This document shows, piece after piece, positions 1 to 9,347 of a DNA stretch of 64,000 nucleotides. The first letter of the stretch is position 1; every line of letters starts with the position of its first letter. The DNA comes from Bacteroides cutis. GTDB lineage: Bacteria > Bacteroidota > Bacteroidia > Bacteroidales > Bacteroidaceae. Under the pieces are notes generated by a model, which saw only the letters and a program-made list of their open reading frames with translations, made no database searches and was not told the origin of the DNA. The stretch spans positions 146,356 through 210,355 of the forward strand of contig NZ_OEST01000007.1 of assembly GCF_900241005.1 (NCBI RefSeq), in the 5' to 3' direction. The position numbers and the translations under genes are program-made.

Positions 1-15
1 AAATAATTAAGAGAA

Positions 16-1662
16 ATGACTAAAAGTGCATTGCAAATTGCAAGGGCTGCCTATCAGCCCAAACTTCCGAAAGCGCTGAGAGGTACTGTTAAAGCGGTAG
101 CAGGTGTTGCTACTCAGTCGGTAGCCGATCAGGAAGCTATTCAGAAATTGTTTCCCAATACGTACGGAATGCCTTTGATTAAGTTTGAAACTGCAGATGG
201 AGCCGCTAATTTCCCTGCTATGAATGTAGGCGTTATCCTTTCTGGAGGTCAGGCTCCCGGTGGTCACAACGTAATTTCCGGTATTTTCGATGGTATCAAG
301 AAGTTGAATAAGGACAGTAAACTGTACGGTTTCATCCTTGGCCCCGGTGGTTTGGTAGATCATAACTATATGGAATTGACTGCCGATATCATTGATGAAT
401 ACCGTAATACCGGTGGTTTCGACATCATCGGTTCAGGACGTACCAAATTGGAAAAAGAAGACCAATTTGAGAAAGGCCTTGAAATTTTGAAAAAATTGGA
501 TATCAAAGCATTGGTAATCATCGGTGGTGACGATTCTAATACAAACGCTTGCGTACTGGCTGAATATTATGCTGCCAAAAATTGCGGTGTGCAGGTTATC
601 GGTTGTCCCAAAACTATCGATGGAGACTTGAAGAACGAAATGATTGAAACCTCTTTTGGTTTCGATACGGCTTGTAAGACTTACTCTGAAGTTATCGGTA
701 ACATCCAACGCGACTGTAACTCTGCACGTAAGTATTGGCACTTCATTAAATTGATGGGACGTTCCGCATCTCATATTGCTTTGGAATGTGCATTGCAAGT
801 GCAACCCAATATCTGTATCATATCTGAAGAAGTTGAAGCCAATGATCTTTCTTTGGATGATATCGTAACCAATATAGCCAAGGTGGTGGCCGATCGTGCT
901 GCTCAAGGTAATAACTTCGGTACGGTTCTTATTCCTGAAGGTCTGGTTGAATTCATCCCGGCTATGAAGCGTCTGATTGCTGAATTGAACGACTTCCTCG
1001 CTGCCAATGCAGAAGAATTCTCTCAGATTAAGAAATCACACCAACGTGACTATATTATCCGTAAACTCTCTCCGGAAAATGCGGCTATTTATGCAAGTCT
1101 TCCTGAAGGTGTTGCACGCCAGTTGTCATTGGATCGTGATCCTCACGGAAACGTACAGGTATCCCTCATTGAAACAGAGAAGCTGCTGTCTGAGATGGTA
1201 AGTACTAAGTTGGCTCAGTGGAAAGAAGAAGGTAAATATGTAGGTAAGTTTGCCGCACAGCATCACTTCTTCGGTTATGAAGGCCGTTGTGCTGCTCCGT
1301 CCAATTTTGATGCTGACTATTGTTACTCTTTGGGTTATGCAGCATCTGCATTGATTGCTAATGGTAAGACTGGTTATATGTCATCTGTACGTAATACTAC
1401 TGCTCCTGCTGAAGAATGGATTGCTGGTGGTGTACCTATCACGATGATGATGAATATGGAACGTCGTCATGGTGAAATGAAACCTGTTATCCAAAAAGCT
1501 CTGGTGAAACTGGACGGTGCTCCTTTCAAGGCATTTGCTGCTCAACGTGACCGTTGGGCTATGGAGACAGATTACGTATATCCGGGTCCTATCCAATATT
1601 TCGGTCCTACTGAAGTTTGCGACCAGCCTACTAAGACTTTGCAATTAGAACAAGGTAAATAA
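16..1662 (+). CDS. pfp: Pyrophosphate-dependent 6-phosphofructokinase
   Basis: Cytoplasmic glycolytic enzyme that interconverts fructose 6-phosphate and fructose 1,6-bisphosphate using pyrophosphate instead of ATP. Seen: a glycine-rich GGQAPGGHN loop near residue 76; GGDDSNTNA near 170, where the second Asp replaces the Gly of ATP-dependent enzymes and marks PPi use; the catalytic [10 protein letters not shown] near 198; and MGRSASH near 247. At 548 residues it fits the long PPi-PFK clade, as is usual in Bacteroides. The ATG follows an A-rich AAGAGAA leader. The promoter lies outside the window. A hairpin terminator follows the stop, so it looks monocistronic. Confidence 0.97.
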   Translation: MTKSALQIARAAYQPKLPKALRGTVKAVAGVATQSVADQEAIQKLFPNTYGMPLIKFETADGAANFPAMNVGVILSGGQAPGGHNVISGIFDGIKKLNKDSKLYGFILGPGGLVDHNYMELTADIIDEYRNTGGFDIIGSGRTKLEKEDQFEKGLEILKKLDIKALVIIGGDDSNTNACVLAEYYAAKNCGVQVIGCPKTIDGDLKNEMIETSFGFDTACKTYSEVIGNIQRDCNSARKYWHFIKLMGRSASHIALECALQVQPNICIISEEVEANDLSLDDIVTNIAKVVADRAAQGNNFGTVLIPEGLVEFIPAMKRLIAELNDFLAANAEEFSQIKKSHQRDYIIRKLSPENAAIYASLPEGVARQLSLDRDPHGNVQVSLIETEKLLSEMVSTKLAQWKEEGKYVGKFAAQHHFFGYEGRCAAPSNFDADYCYSLGYAASALIANGKTGYMSSVRNTTAPAEEWIAGGVPITMMMNMERRHGEMKPVIQKALVKLDGAPFKAFAAQRDRWAMETDYVYPGPIQYFGPTEVCDQPTKTLQLEQGK

Positions 1663-1676
1663 TGAATTAATATGAG

Positions 1677-1708
1677 TGAGGGGTGGAGTCTTTCCACCTC
1701 TTTCTTTT
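1677..1708 (+). terminator. Terminator after pfp
   Basis: GGTGGA and TCCACC pair around a five-base loop, with flanking GAG/CTC allowing a longer bulged stem. A pyrimidine tract TCTTTCTTTT follows at once. The site is 15 bases past the pfp stop. Confidence 0.7.
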
Positions 1709-1775
1709 AAACGCAGATCGATATAGATTAATGTAAAGAAGAATAATCTGTGAGAATTTGCGTTAATCTGCGTTT
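1709..1775. repeat. Inverted AAACGCAGAT repeat, possible dispersed element
   Basis: AAACGCAGAT at the left edge and ATCTGCGTTT at the right edge are perfect inverses. Between them are further GATTAAT/AATCTG-like half copies. The element fills the gap between the pfp terminator and the muramidase start. It resembles short intergenic repeats I associate with Bacteroides genomes, but I cannot count copies here. Confidence 0.5.
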
Positions 1776-1784
1776 GAAATTAAT

Positions 1785-2642
1785 ATGTCTGCTAAAACCA
1801 ATCCGACTTCTCGCCGTAAATCCACTTCCCGTCGTTTTTCTTCACAGAAAAAAAAGAAGTCGCAGCCACGTATGCGTACTATGCCGATATGGTTACGTAA
1901 TCTTTTGGCGCTTTGTATTGTTGTTGTTTTCTCGGCAGGTTTCTATTGGTTCTTCATTCGTCCTTATGCTTATCGTTGGAAACCTTGTTACGGGCAGAAA
2001 GGTTATGGAGTATGTATGCCTTGTAATTACGAGGTACATGGTATTGATATATCTCATTATCAGGGTGATATTGATTGGGAAAGGCTTCTTCACAGCAAGG
2101 ACGTCAAATTTCCCATCCATTTTATTTTCATGAAAGCTACCGAAGGTGGTGATCATGGAGATGACACATTTACGCGGAATTTCGATCAAGCACGTAAATA
2201 TGGCTTTATCCGTGGTGCTTATCACTACTTTTTGCCTAAAACAGATGCCAATAAACAGGCGGATTTTTTTATCCGTACCGTACAACTTTCCAAAGGTGAC
2301 TTGCCTCCGGTACTTGATGTGGAAACTACCGGTAAGAAGTCTCCAGAAGAATTGAAAGTCTCCGTTAAAACCTGGCTCGATAGGATTGAGGCTCACTATG
2401 GAATGAAACCGATCCTTTATACTTCCTATAAATTCAAGAAACGTTATCTCAACGATTCTATTTTTAATACTTATCCCTATTGGATAGCCCACTACTACGT
2501 GGACTCCGTACGTTACGAAGGTAAGTGGCATTTTTGGCAACATACCGATGTAGGTATTGTACCTGGCATAGAAGAGGAGGTAGATTTGAATGTGTTTAAT
2601 GGTACATTGGAAGAATTGCAATCACTTACCTTACAAAAATAA
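1785..2642 (+). CDS. GH25 family lysozyme (muramidase), membrane-anchored
   Basis: Predicted peptidoglycan beta-1,4-muramidase of glycoside hydrolase family 25. Seen: a basic N-terminus (residues 1-38, many Lys/Arg/Ser); one hydrophobic segment at about 39-58 that anchors or exports the protein; then a GH25 domain to the C-terminus. Family active-site residues are recognisable: Asp88 in HGIDISH, and Asp178/Glu180 in PVLDVE. FMKATEG and the late WQHTDVG are also typical. It is 285 residues, a single catalytic domain with no separate wall-binding module. It probably acts in the periplasm in wall turnover. It stands alone between pfp and the convergent prmA. Confidence 0.93.
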   Translation: MSAKTNPTSRRKSTSRRFSSQKKKKSQPRMRTMPIWLRNLLALCIVVVFSAGFYWFFIRPYAYRWKPCYGQKGYGVCMPCNYEVHGIDISHYQGDIDWERLLHSKDVKFPIHFIFMKATEGGDHGDDTFTRNFDQARKYGFIRGAYHYFLPKTDANKQADFFIRTVQLSKGDLPPVLDVETTGKKSPEELKVSVKTWLDRIEAHYGMKPILYTSYKFKKRYLNDSIFNTYPYWIAHYYVDSVRYEGKWHFWQHTDVGIVPGIEEEVDLNVFNGTLEELQSLTLQK

Positions 2643-2691
2643 GCTTATTTGTATTAAATGGATAGTTCCTTTATGGCACTACCCTGACAAT

Positions 2692-3534
2692 TTATAGCAT
2701 GAACTTTACTACCACCCAACGGTTTTTCTCCCGTTGGTGTACGAAACGAAGTCCATTGCGTTCTGCTTCTGCCTGTATTACGGGAATATCATCTACATAA
2801 AAACCACTCATGTATAGTTCGGAACCGGGATGCATACAATGTACGTATTGTTTCATATCATTCAACAGGATATTACGGTTAATGTTGGCGATGATTACAT
2901 CAAACGGACCTTTACCCGTCAATGAAGAAGCATCACCTTGTGATACATCGATTTTATCTACATCATTCAATTCGATGTTTTCGATGGAGTTGCGTACACA
3001 CCACTCATCTATGTCGATAGCAGTACAAGGTACGGCGCCACGCATACGGGCCAGTATGGCAAGGATAGAAGTTCCGCAACCCATGTCCAGCAGAGATTTT
3101 CCTTGGAGGTCATTGTCTAACAGTTCGCCGATGATGAGACTGGTGGTTTCGTGGTGTCCGGTACCGAATGCCATTTGAGGATTGATAACGATATCGTATT
3201 CAACTTTGGGCACATCGTGGTGGAAAGTGCTGTGAATGACACAACGGTCCCCGATAACGATGGGCTGGAAAAAATTCTTTTCCCATTCCTCGTTCCAATC
3301 CTTGTCTTCCGCTTCCTGGTAAGTATAATTTATCTGTGTATCAGGTAAGGGGAAGTTTATAATAGCCTCTTTTAAAGCTGCTTCGTTATATAAATCTTTC
3401 TGGATATAGGCGGCAATACCGTCAGCTTGTTCTATAAAACTTTCAAAGCCTACTTCTCCCAAAACAGCAGATAATATGTCGTTCACAGTTTCTGTACAGG
3501 GAACGGTGCGGAATGCAAATTCTAAATATTTCAT
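2692..3534 (-). CDS. prmA: Ribosomal protein L11 methyltransferase
   Basis: SAM-dependent methyltransferase that trimethylates ribosomal protein L11. Seen: an N-terminal L11-recognition region, then MAFGTGHHETT, the SAM motif LLDMGCGTSILA, the acidic ribose-binding motif AIDIDEW and the NANINRN-type catalytic loop (here IIANINRN). I use the ATG giving MKYLEFAF. An upstream in-frame ATG would add 16 residues with no family match. The result is 280 residues, usual for the family. It is convergent with the GH25 gene. A TATCTTTG box lies about 80 bases upstream. Confidence 0.95.
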   Translation of the reverse strand: MKYLEFAFRTVPCTETVNDILSAVLGEVGFESFIEQADGIAAYIQKDLYNEAALKEAIINFPLPDTQINYTYQEAEDKDWNEEWEKNFFQPIVIGDRCVIHSTFHHDVPKVEYDIVINPQMAFGTGHHETTSLIIGELLDNDLQGKSLLDMGCGTSILAILARMRGAVPCTAIDIDEWCVRNSIENIELNDVDKIDVSQGDASSLTGKGPFDVIIANINRNILLNDMKQYVHCMHPGSELYMSGFYVDDIPVIQAEAERNGLRFVHQREKNRWVVVKFML

Positions 3535-3613
3535 CGTAATCTGATTATTTGTTAAATGCAGAAGGTGCTTTCCGGTGATCAACTTATTTCTGCATATATT
3601 TGTTTATTCGCTA

Positions 3614-3621
3614 CAAAGATA
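3614..3621 (-). promoter_or_regulatory. Candidate -7 box for prmA
   Basis: Read on the minus strand this is TATCTTTG, matching the Bacteroides -7 consensus TAnnTTTG. No TTTG -33 element sits at the expected 19-23 bp, so this is a one-element call. It gives a leader of about 75 bases. Confidence 0.45.
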
Positions 3622-3686
3622 GGTCATTTAGGGAAATCCCTATAAATCTTTGGGGAAAATCTTCTATATAGGATAAATTCCGGCAC

Positions 3687-3694
3687 TATCTTTG
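3687..3694 (+). promoter_or_regulatory. Candidate -7 box for the secreted low-complexity protein
   Basis: TATCTTTG, a perfect TAnnTTTG box, 40 bases before the next ATG. I see no clean TTTG -33 element at the right distance. Confidence 0.5.
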
Positions 3695-3733
3695 TGATGT
3701 GGAAAAGTATATAATAGTAACCCCATAAACCAA

Positions 3734-5083
3734 ATGAATATGAAGAAGATTGTTTTTTTATCGCTTTTAGTCTTGTGTCTTCCGTGGACACTGTCGGCGC
3801 AAAGTGTGGATGACGACCTTTACTACGTGCCTTCCAAGAAAAAAGAAGAGAAGGTAGAGAAAAAGCAAACTCCTGCTGGTGATGCTGTTGTAGTAAAGAC
3901 AAATGCACCGACTACGGTTTACTCGTCTCCGGGTAATACAACAATTGTTGTAAGAGACCGTAAAGGAAATACCCGTGATGTAGATGAATATAACCGTCGT
4001 TATGATTCTCGGGACAATGAATTTGTCTTAGAGAACGATACTCTGTATATAGATGAGAAAGACCAACCTGACCTGGACGGTGAATGGGTAAATGGTTTCA
4101 GTGGTTCGGAAGATGATTATGAATATGCTACGCGTATTATTCGTTTCCGTAATCCCCGTTATGCTATCAGTATAAGCAGCCCATTCTACTGGGACGTTGT
4201 CTATGGCTTGAATTCTTGGGATTGGAACGTATACACCGATGGTTTCTATGCATATGCTTTTCCCACTTTCTCCAATCGTTTGTGGTGGGACTGGCGCTAT
4301 GGTTCCTATGGATGGGGTTGGGGATATCCTTACTATGGTTTCGGTTGGAACAGCTGGTACGGTCCGAGTTGGAGCTTTGGCTGGGGCGGCTGGTATGGTG
4401 GCTGGAGTGGATGGTGGGGACATCACCATTATTATCCCGGATACTATCCTGGTGGCGGCCATTGGTGGGGAGGTAGCGGCCATTGGGGACGTAATACTTA
4501 TACTACACGTAGCTCTTCGGGAACAAGCAGTTATAGAAACTCTTCCACTGTGCGCAGAAGTGGATCTGCGGTGACACGTGGTTCTTCAGGTGCTGTCCGT
4601 TCTTCAAGTTCTGTCCGTTCCTCCGCTACTTCATCGTATAGAAGAGGAAATCAAAGCGGTACCACCAGACGGGTGGTAGGTACACGTTCGTCAGGAGAAC
4701 GTACAGGGGTAACAACCCGTCCGGATGGTACATCTACACGTCGTAGCGTATATACTCGTCCAAGTAGCACACGTGTCGGAACATCAACTTCTACTCGTGG
4801 TGGTAGCGCAAGTTCTGTAGGTGAAAGAAATTCCAGTACAAGAAGTAGTTCTTCGTATAGCAGAAGTAATTCTACTTATAATAGGGGTAGCTCTACTGCA
4901 CCGTCACGTAGTTATAATACAGAAAGTACCCGTCGCTCTTATAGTAGTCCTGTACAAAGTAATTCGTCTACTCGTAGTTATTCTTCCGGTGGTAGTTCGA
5001 GTTCCCGCAGCTATTCTTCCGGTGGTGGAGGTGGCTCTACACGTTCTTCTGGTGGCGGTGGGGGGTCTTCGAGAAGAAGATAG
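3734..5083 (+). CDS. Secreted low-complexity envelope protein, function unknown
   Basis: Not recognised as a known enzyme. Seen: a signal peptide (MKKIVFLSLLVL core, cleavage probably after LSAQ); a charged region rich in Lys/Glu to about residue 110; a conserved-looking segment with YATRIIRFRNP at about 135-150; an extremely Trp/Tyr/Gly-rich stretch at about 155-255; and a long Ser/Thr/Arg/Gly-rich tail to residue 449 ending in poly-Gly and SSRRR. The tail looks disordered and the aromatic part may be surface-exposed. It starts at either of two ATGs two codons apart. It is followed 32 bases later by the FadL-like gene, so the two may be co-transcribed. Confidence 0.8.
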   Translation: MNMKKIVFLSLLVLCLPWTLSAQSVDDDLYYVPSKKKEEKVEKKQTPAGDAVVVKTNAPTTVYSSPGNTTIVVRDRKGNTRDVDEYNRRYDSRDNEFVLENDTLYIDEKDQPDLDGEWVNGFSGSEDDYEYATRIIRFRNPRYAISISSPFYWDVVYGLNSWDWNVYTDGFYAYAFPTFSNRLWWDWRYGSYGWGWGYPYYGFGWNSWYGPSWSFGWGGWYGGWSGWWGHHHYYPGYYPGGGHWWGGSGHWGRNTYTTRSSSGTSSYRNSSTVRRSGSAVTRGSSGAVRSSSSVRSSATSSYRRGNQSGTTRRVVGTRSSGERTGVTTRPDGTSTRRSVYTRPSSTRVGTSTSTRGGSASSVGERNSSTRSSSSYSRSNSTYNRGSSTAPSRSYNTESTRRSYSSPVQSNSSTRSYSSGGSSSSRSYSSGGGGGSTRSSGGGGGSSRRR

Positions 5084-5115
5084 GTTTTAGTATTAATAGA
5101 AAAGATCAGTAGGAT

Positions 5116-6780
5116 ATGAAAAAGATAATAACTTTGGCTACACTGGGGCTGATGATAACAGCAGCCCCGATCGTTGCACAGACAGTGTATGATGCTGCTA
5201 AGATTACAAATAAAGATTTAAACGGTACTGCGCGTTTTGTGGGTATGGGTGGTGCAATGGGTGCCTTGGGGGGTGATATTTCCACCATTGGAACAAATCC
5301 TGCCGGTATCGGTATTTATCGGAGTAATGATGCGATGGTGTCATTTGGACTTTCTGCCTATGGAACTGAAAGTAACTATATGGGTAATAAGATAAACTCT
5401 GATAAAGTAAGAGCTTCTTTTGATAATGCGGGTTTCGTACTTGCTACGAAAATAGGGAATGCAACCACTTTGCGTTATGTAAATTTTGGTTTCAATTATC
5501 ATAGGGCAAAATCGTTCTATAAAAATATGTCTATGAAAGGGAATTTGGGAGATCATTCTCAGACATTTCAAATGGCGGAACAAGCTACGGGGATAACCGA
5601 TTGGGGAAATTATCCTTATGATGATAACAATATAGGGTGGCTTTCCGTACTGGGTTATGATAGTTGGTTGATTTCCAATCTTACGACAAAAGTCACAGAT
5701 GTCCCCTATAAAGACAAGAATGGTAACCAGATATATAATATAAATGGTGAGCCTCTTTATGAGATGCCCGGTTCTTTCTACGGTATGACTGAGAATGGCC
5801 TTGCCAATTTCCGTTCTGAAGAACGTGGTGGGGTTGACCAGTACGATTTCAACATTTCCTTTAATATCAGCGATCGTGTTTATCTGGGTATGACTATCGG
5901 GGCTTATGCCGTCAATTATGATAAGTATAGTATCTATAGTGAAAATTATTCAGGAGATTATACTGGTGAAGGTTATGATTTGGTGAGCATGAATAAAATC
6001 AACGGTTCGGGCTTTGATCTGAAATTCGGAGCTATCGTCCGTCCTTTCGAATATTCCCCGTTCCGTATCGGTTTAGCTGTACATACACCTACTTACTATA
6101 AACTGGACTATAAGACAAGTGCTTATGTCCTGTCGGATGTTTATAGCGAAGTGACCGGCAAGATTGAGCCGCACGATATTTATACTTCCGATATGATCGA
6201 AGGTGATATGATCCGCCAATTCCGTCTTCAAACTCCGTGGACATATAATGTCAGCTTAGGATATACTATAGGCCGGAACTGGGCGTTGGGTGCCGAGTAC
6301 GAGTATCAGGACTACTCTTCGATGAAGTTTAAGAATCCTGATGACGGATATTCGGATATGTTTGAATATGAAAATAGTACGACTCCTATGATGAAAGGAG
6401 TAAGTACTATACGTTTAGGTGCTGAGTATAAGGTAATTCCTCAATTCGCTTTACGTGCGGGATATAATTATAGTACGGCGATTTTCAATAGCGATGCCTA
6501 TAAAGATTTGCCGATAAATTCTATTCAGACGGATACTGATTTTGCCAATACAAAGGCCTTGAGTAATTATACATTGGGTATTGGTTATCGGGGTTCCATG
6601 TTCTATGCAGATCTGGCATATAAGTTTTCGTCCTATAAAGAAGACTTTTATCCGTTTGTTGAAATGGACCATGTAATAGAAAATGGAATTACATATAGAA
6701 CTTTAGGTGCTCTACCTGATGTCACTAAAGTAAAAAATACCCGTAGTCAAGTGTTGTTGACATTGGGGGTACGTTTCTAA
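5116..6780 (+). CDS. OmpP1/FadL-like outer-membrane transport protein
   Basis: Predicted outer-membrane beta-barrel for hydrophobic solutes (often called a hemin receptor in Bacteroides annotations). Seen: signal peptide ending near VAQ; then the hallmark GTARFVGMGGAMGALGGD and GTNPAGIGIYR of FadL/OmpP1-type proteins; many alternating aromatic strands; and a C-terminal LLTLGVRF ending in Phe, as barrel proteins usually do. It is 554 residues. The substrate cannot be told from sequence. A strong bidirectional hairpin follows. Confidence 0.85.
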   Translation: MKKIITLATLGLMITAAPIVAQTVYDAAKITNKDLNGTARFVGMGGAMGALGGDISTIGTNPAGIGIYRSNDAMVSFGLSAYGTESNYMGNKINSDKVRASFDNAGFVLATKIGNATTLRYVNFGFNYHRAKSFYKNMSMKGNLGDHSQTFQMAEQATGITDWGNYPYDDNNIGWLSVLGYDSWLISNLTTKVTDVPYKDKNGNQIYNINGEPLYEMPGSFYGMTENGLANFRSEERGGVDQYDFNISFNISDRVYLGMTIGAYAVNYDKYSIYSENYSGDYTGEGYDLVSMNKINGSGFDLKFGAIVRPFEYSPFRIGLAVHTPTYYKLDYKTSAYVLSDVYSEVTGKIEPHDIYTSDMIEGDMIRQFRLQTPWTYNVSLGYTIGRNWALGAEYEYQDYSSMKFKNPDDGYSDMFEYENSTTPMMKGVSTIRLGAEYKVIPQFALRAGYNYSTAIFNSDAYKDLPINSIQTDTDFANTKALSNYTLGIGYRGSMFYADLAYKFSSYKEDFYPFVEMDHVIENGITYRTLGALPDVTKVKNTRSQVLLTLGVRF

Positions 6781-6824
6781 GAAATCTGTTTTAGCAAATA
6801 ACTTTTCATTGCAAATCCTTAGGT

Positions 6825-6875
6825 ATAAACAGAAATCCCCGAAATACTTACCGTATTTCGGGGATTTCTGTTTAT
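6825..6875. terminator. Strong bidirectional terminator
   Basis: A perfect 23-base inverted repeat (core AGAAATCCCCGAAATAC) around the loop TTACC, with T-rich flanks both ways. It serves the FadL-like gene and the convergent gene downstream. Confidence 0.92.
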
Positions 6876-6888
6876 TATTGTAATGCTA

Positions 6889-7770
6889 TTACCAATACCA
6901 TGCAAAGCCGAGGGAAGCCGGATAAAGTTCGGGCCCTTTATTCTTTTCGAAGAATGAAGTCAGTGCAAAGCGTGCGTTAAAACCGAGACAACCATAACCG
7001 GCTTGTAGCAGGAGGTTTAAACCTAAGGGATTTGTATTCATATTACTACTTAGGGTATGCTTACTACCTTCATACTTGGCTCTTGATTTGATTCCGACAC
7101 GCCACTCCACTTCAGGACCGGCAGTAATGAATGCACGGCTACTGCCGAACTTAGTTTGCCATTCCATACTGATAGGAAGACGGAAAGCCCAGTAACGTAA
7201 CCAGCTTTTTTGGTAGTCCACACCTTCGGGAGCAGGTTGGCACACAGTGATACCGTCAATCTTCTCGAAACCATGGTTATCGTCAATTTTATGGACGATA
7301 CGTGCAATACCCAATGCCGCTGTTATTCCCCAATGGTTATTGGGAGTCAAAGCAATACCCCCGCAGAACGGGTTGATACCCCATTCCCAGGATTTACTGC
7401 CGATCTGCGGTACGCCGGCCGAATATTGCAAAGCTCCCTTCGACAGTTTATCAAATCCTACGTAGACAGCCGGATAGTGAGGGTCGAAGCGATAATTTTT
7501 ATTTTTCTTTTTGACAAAAGGTACTGATACGATAGTAGTTTGTTCAATGCTGCGCCCATTCAGATAGACGCCTTCAAAAACTTGAGCATTTTCAATGGTA
7601 TCGTTATTCGATTTAGCTTCGTACATTTTTACCTTGATCTTGCCGTTATTTTCTTTGATCACCATTTTACGGCCATTCAGATAGATAGTGGTGTCTTGAG
7701 GAATACTTTCTTGTGCCATGGCGGTGATGGAAGACATAAGAAGAAATAATAATGAGCAAATGTGTTTCAT
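6889..7770 (-). CDS. Putative outer-membrane or surface protein, unknown
   Basis: Not assigned to a family. Seen: a clear signal peptide with cleavage near MAQ; an N-terminal part with two repeats of a DTTIYLNGRK/EGVYLNGRS pattern at about 28 and 68; then a Gly/aromatic-rich region with alternating hydrophobic strands that ends in FAWYW. That is consistent with a small outer-membrane beta-barrel. At 293 residues it has no catalytic motif I can see. It is convergent with the FadL-like gene and sits 49 bases after the DUF4252 gene on the same strand. Confidence 0.75.
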   Translation of the reverse strand: MKHICSLLFLLMSSITAMAQESIPQDTTIYLNGRKMVIKENNGKIKVKMYEAKSNNDTIENAQVFEGVYLNGRSIEQTTIVSVPFVKKKNKNYRFDPHYPAVYVGFDKLSKGALQYSAGVPQIGSKSWEWGINPFCGGIALTPNNHWGITAALGIARIVHKIDDNHGFEKIDGITVCQPAPEGVDYQKSWLRYWAFRLPISMEWQTKFGSSRAFITAGPEVEWRVGIKSRAKYEGSKHTLSSNMNTNPLGLNLLLQAGYGCLGFNARFALTSFFEKNKGPELYPASLGFAWYW

Positions 7771-7819
7771 AACGTTTGATATTTGTTAGTTTGATAAAAT
7801 TACAATGGATAAAGGACGA

Positions 7820-8269
7820 TTAGTCTTTACTGAACATCAGCGTCACAAGGTCGTCACTATCTATCTCACCTTCAATGTAGATAAGTGTAGCATCACCCTT
7901 CTTTCCTATACGGAAGAGGATGAAACGGTTGATATTGCCTTTTAGTGGCGGCAGTTGGTAATAACCCGATTGTATCTGTCCGTTACTCACTACCTCTTTT
8001 ATTTTCTTGGCATGTTGTTTGTCTGTTTCCAAACAACGATAAATGTCCGGTAGCGCCTTTTCCACTTTTGCCAGTTTCAGACTTTGATAGTGGTTGATAT
8101 CCCATTCCTTGGACAACATTTTGGAGAGTTCTACGTAAGTTGCCCCCTTTTGGTTACCGTATTTTTTGAATACGGAAGCTATCTGTAGACCTTGCTGGGC
8201 GTACAGGTCGGTACTGCACAGTAACAGTAAACAGCAAAACACGATACGAATGAGCTTTTTCATAAACAT
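7820..8269 (-). CDS. DUF4252 domain protein, exported
   Basis: Small exported protein of the DUF4252 type. Bacteroidetes commonly encode these beside ECF sigma factors. Seen: signal peptide with cleavage near LYAQ; KYGNQKGATYVELSKML at about 35-50, which matches the family start; and a C-terminal GDATLIYIEGEID. Two in-frame ATGs two codons apart are possible. It is the third gene of an operon after the sigma factor and the membrane protein. Role unknown; a surface or stress output of the sigma system is an inference from position. Confidence 0.8.
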   Translation of the reverse strand: MFMKKLIRIVFCCLLLLCSTDLYAQQGLQIASVFKKYGNQKGATYVELSKMLSKEWDINHYQSLKLAKVEKALPDIYRCLETDKQHAKKIKEVVSNGQIQSGYYQLPPLKGNINRFILFRIGKKGDATLIYIEGEIDSDDLVTLMFSKD

Positions 8270-8287
8270 ATATCTATTAATCTTATT

Positions 8288-8716
8288 CTATTCAAACATT
8301 AAATCAAGTACTTCATCCTGGTTCATCTGTACATCCTGGAAAGCCGAGAGTGCCTGTTCTCTTATGGTTTTTGCATCAGTATAACGCTTACCATTGATGA
8401 TGACGTAATCGGAGGGAACGGTCCATGTATTTTGGCAAAGATCGGTAATGCCAATCAGTAATAGTATGCCGGCAGCTACACTTCCTATAATATAATACAG
8501 GCGATGTTTAGGTGAAAAATACTTATTGGTTTCTTTCACCTCATTTCGGAGTGATTGATGTATCTTGGCTTCTTGATCCAGGCAGACGAACAAAGGGCGA
8601 TATGTTTCCAAATCTTCCGGTACTTGATCTTCCGTAAAGAAACGACGTAGTTCACGTTCTTCTTCGCAGGATGTTTCGCCTTCAAAGTATCTGTTTAATA
8701 ATTCATCTATCTTCAT
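8288..8716 (-). CDS. Probable anti-sigma factor, single-pass membrane protein
   Basis: Seen: an N-terminal zf-HC2-like helical segment without the zinc Cys/His set (LLNRYFEGETSCEEERELRRFF); one transmembrane helix at about 76-94 (IIGSVAAGILLLIGI); and a short C-terminal domain with DYVIINGKRYTD. The gene overlaps the sigma-factor stop by ATGA, the usual sign of translational coupling between ECF sigma and anti-sigma genes. It is 142 residues. Inference: the cytoplasmic part holds the sigma factor and the outer part senses a periplasmic signal. No FecR domain is visible. Confidence 0.75.
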   Translation of the reverse strand: MKIDELLNRYFEGETSCEEERELRRFFTEDQVPEDLETYRPLFVCLDQEAKIHQSLRNEVKETNKYFSPKHRLYYIIGSVAAGILLLIGITDLCQNTWTVPSDYVIINGKRYTDAKTIREQALSAFQDVQMNQDEVLDLMFE

Positions 8717-9234
8717 CGTTCGTTCCTCCTTTTCTTTTCTTGAATGGTTTGCAGGTAAATGTCTCTCACTTTTTTCCGGGCTCTCGACAGATTACTGCGA
8801 ATAGCTTCTGCTCCACATCCGGTGATTTCAGCTATCTCATCCGTTTCATATTCTTCGATATCTTTCATTCGCATGATGGTACGTTGCAAATTAGGAAGTG
8901 AATCGATAATTTCATGCATTAACCGTATTTCGTCCTTAATTTCCAATAATCGTTCCGGCGTTCCGCTGGAGGCAGTTACTTGTATGCTTTCCAATGGCTG
9001 GTCACTATTACGTTTACTTCGCCACATGTCCATGCAGAGGTTGTGTGTCAACGTCATGGCAAATGCTTCGATACTCCGGTATTGTTCCAATTCAAGTCTT
9101 TTATTCCACAACTTGAGTAATACCTCCTGGACAGCATCTTCTGCATCTTCCGGTTCGTCGGTCAACTTCCGTGCATAGTTCAATAGTTTGTTACGGAGTG
9201 GGAGAACGGTTATTTTAAATTGTTTAAGTTCCAT
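8713..9234 (-). CDS. ECF-type RNA polymerase sigma-70 factor
   Basis: Extracytoplasmic-function sigma factor. Seen: region 2 (residues about 10-75) with DEPEDAEDAVQEVLLKLW and a helix containing YRSIEAFAMTLTHNLCMDMWR; region 4 (about 110-165) with a helix-turn-helix around YETDEIAEITGCGAEAIRSNLSRARKK. It is 173 residues, normal for the group. It heads a three-gene operon and overlaps the next gene by four bases. Its target genes cannot be read from this window. Confidence 0.93.
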   Translation of the reverse strand: MELKQFKITVLPLRNKLLNYARKLTDEPEDAEDAVQEVLLKLWNKRLELEQYRSIEAFAMTLTHNLCMDMWRSKRNSDQPLESIQVTASSGTPERLLEIKDEIRLMHEIIDSLPNLQRTIMRMKDIEEYETDEIAEITGCGAEAIRSNLSRARKKVRDIYLQTIQEKKRRNER

Positions 9235-9273
9235 TTCTGTATATGAGACGAACGAGATCTATAAACGTGACAT

Positions 9274-9281
9274 CAAAAGTA
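9274..9281 (-). promoter_or_regulatory. Candidate -7 box for the sigma-factor operon
   Basis: On the minus strand this reads TACTTTTG, a TAnnTTTG match, 40 bases before the sigma-factor start and just past the rubrerythrin terminator. No -33 TTTG at standard spacing was found. Confidence 0.4.
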
Positions 9282-9293
9282 GGAAAAAATAAA

Positions 9294-9328
9294 AAAAGGT
9301 GTTCTTCTTTTTGGGAAGAACACCTTTT
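9294..9328 (-). terminator. Terminator of the rubrerythrin operon
   Basis: A perfect 14-base inverted repeat (AAAAGGTGTTCTTC) with a seven-base loop and a T run on the minus strand. It lies 20 bases after the rubrerythrin stop. Confidence 0.92.
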
Positions 9329-9347
9329 ACCTTAAACTTCAGAAGGA

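Noticed and set aside
1893..2621. A long minus-strand frame opposite the GH25 gene
   Set aside because: It mirrors a well-supported GH25 gene with catalytic motifs; no start context and an improbable protein.
4028..4483. Pro/Thr/Ile-rich minus-strand frame and two plus-strand out-of-frame ORFs in the Trp/Gly-rich gene
   Set aside because: They arise from the repetitive composition of the real secreted-protein gene.
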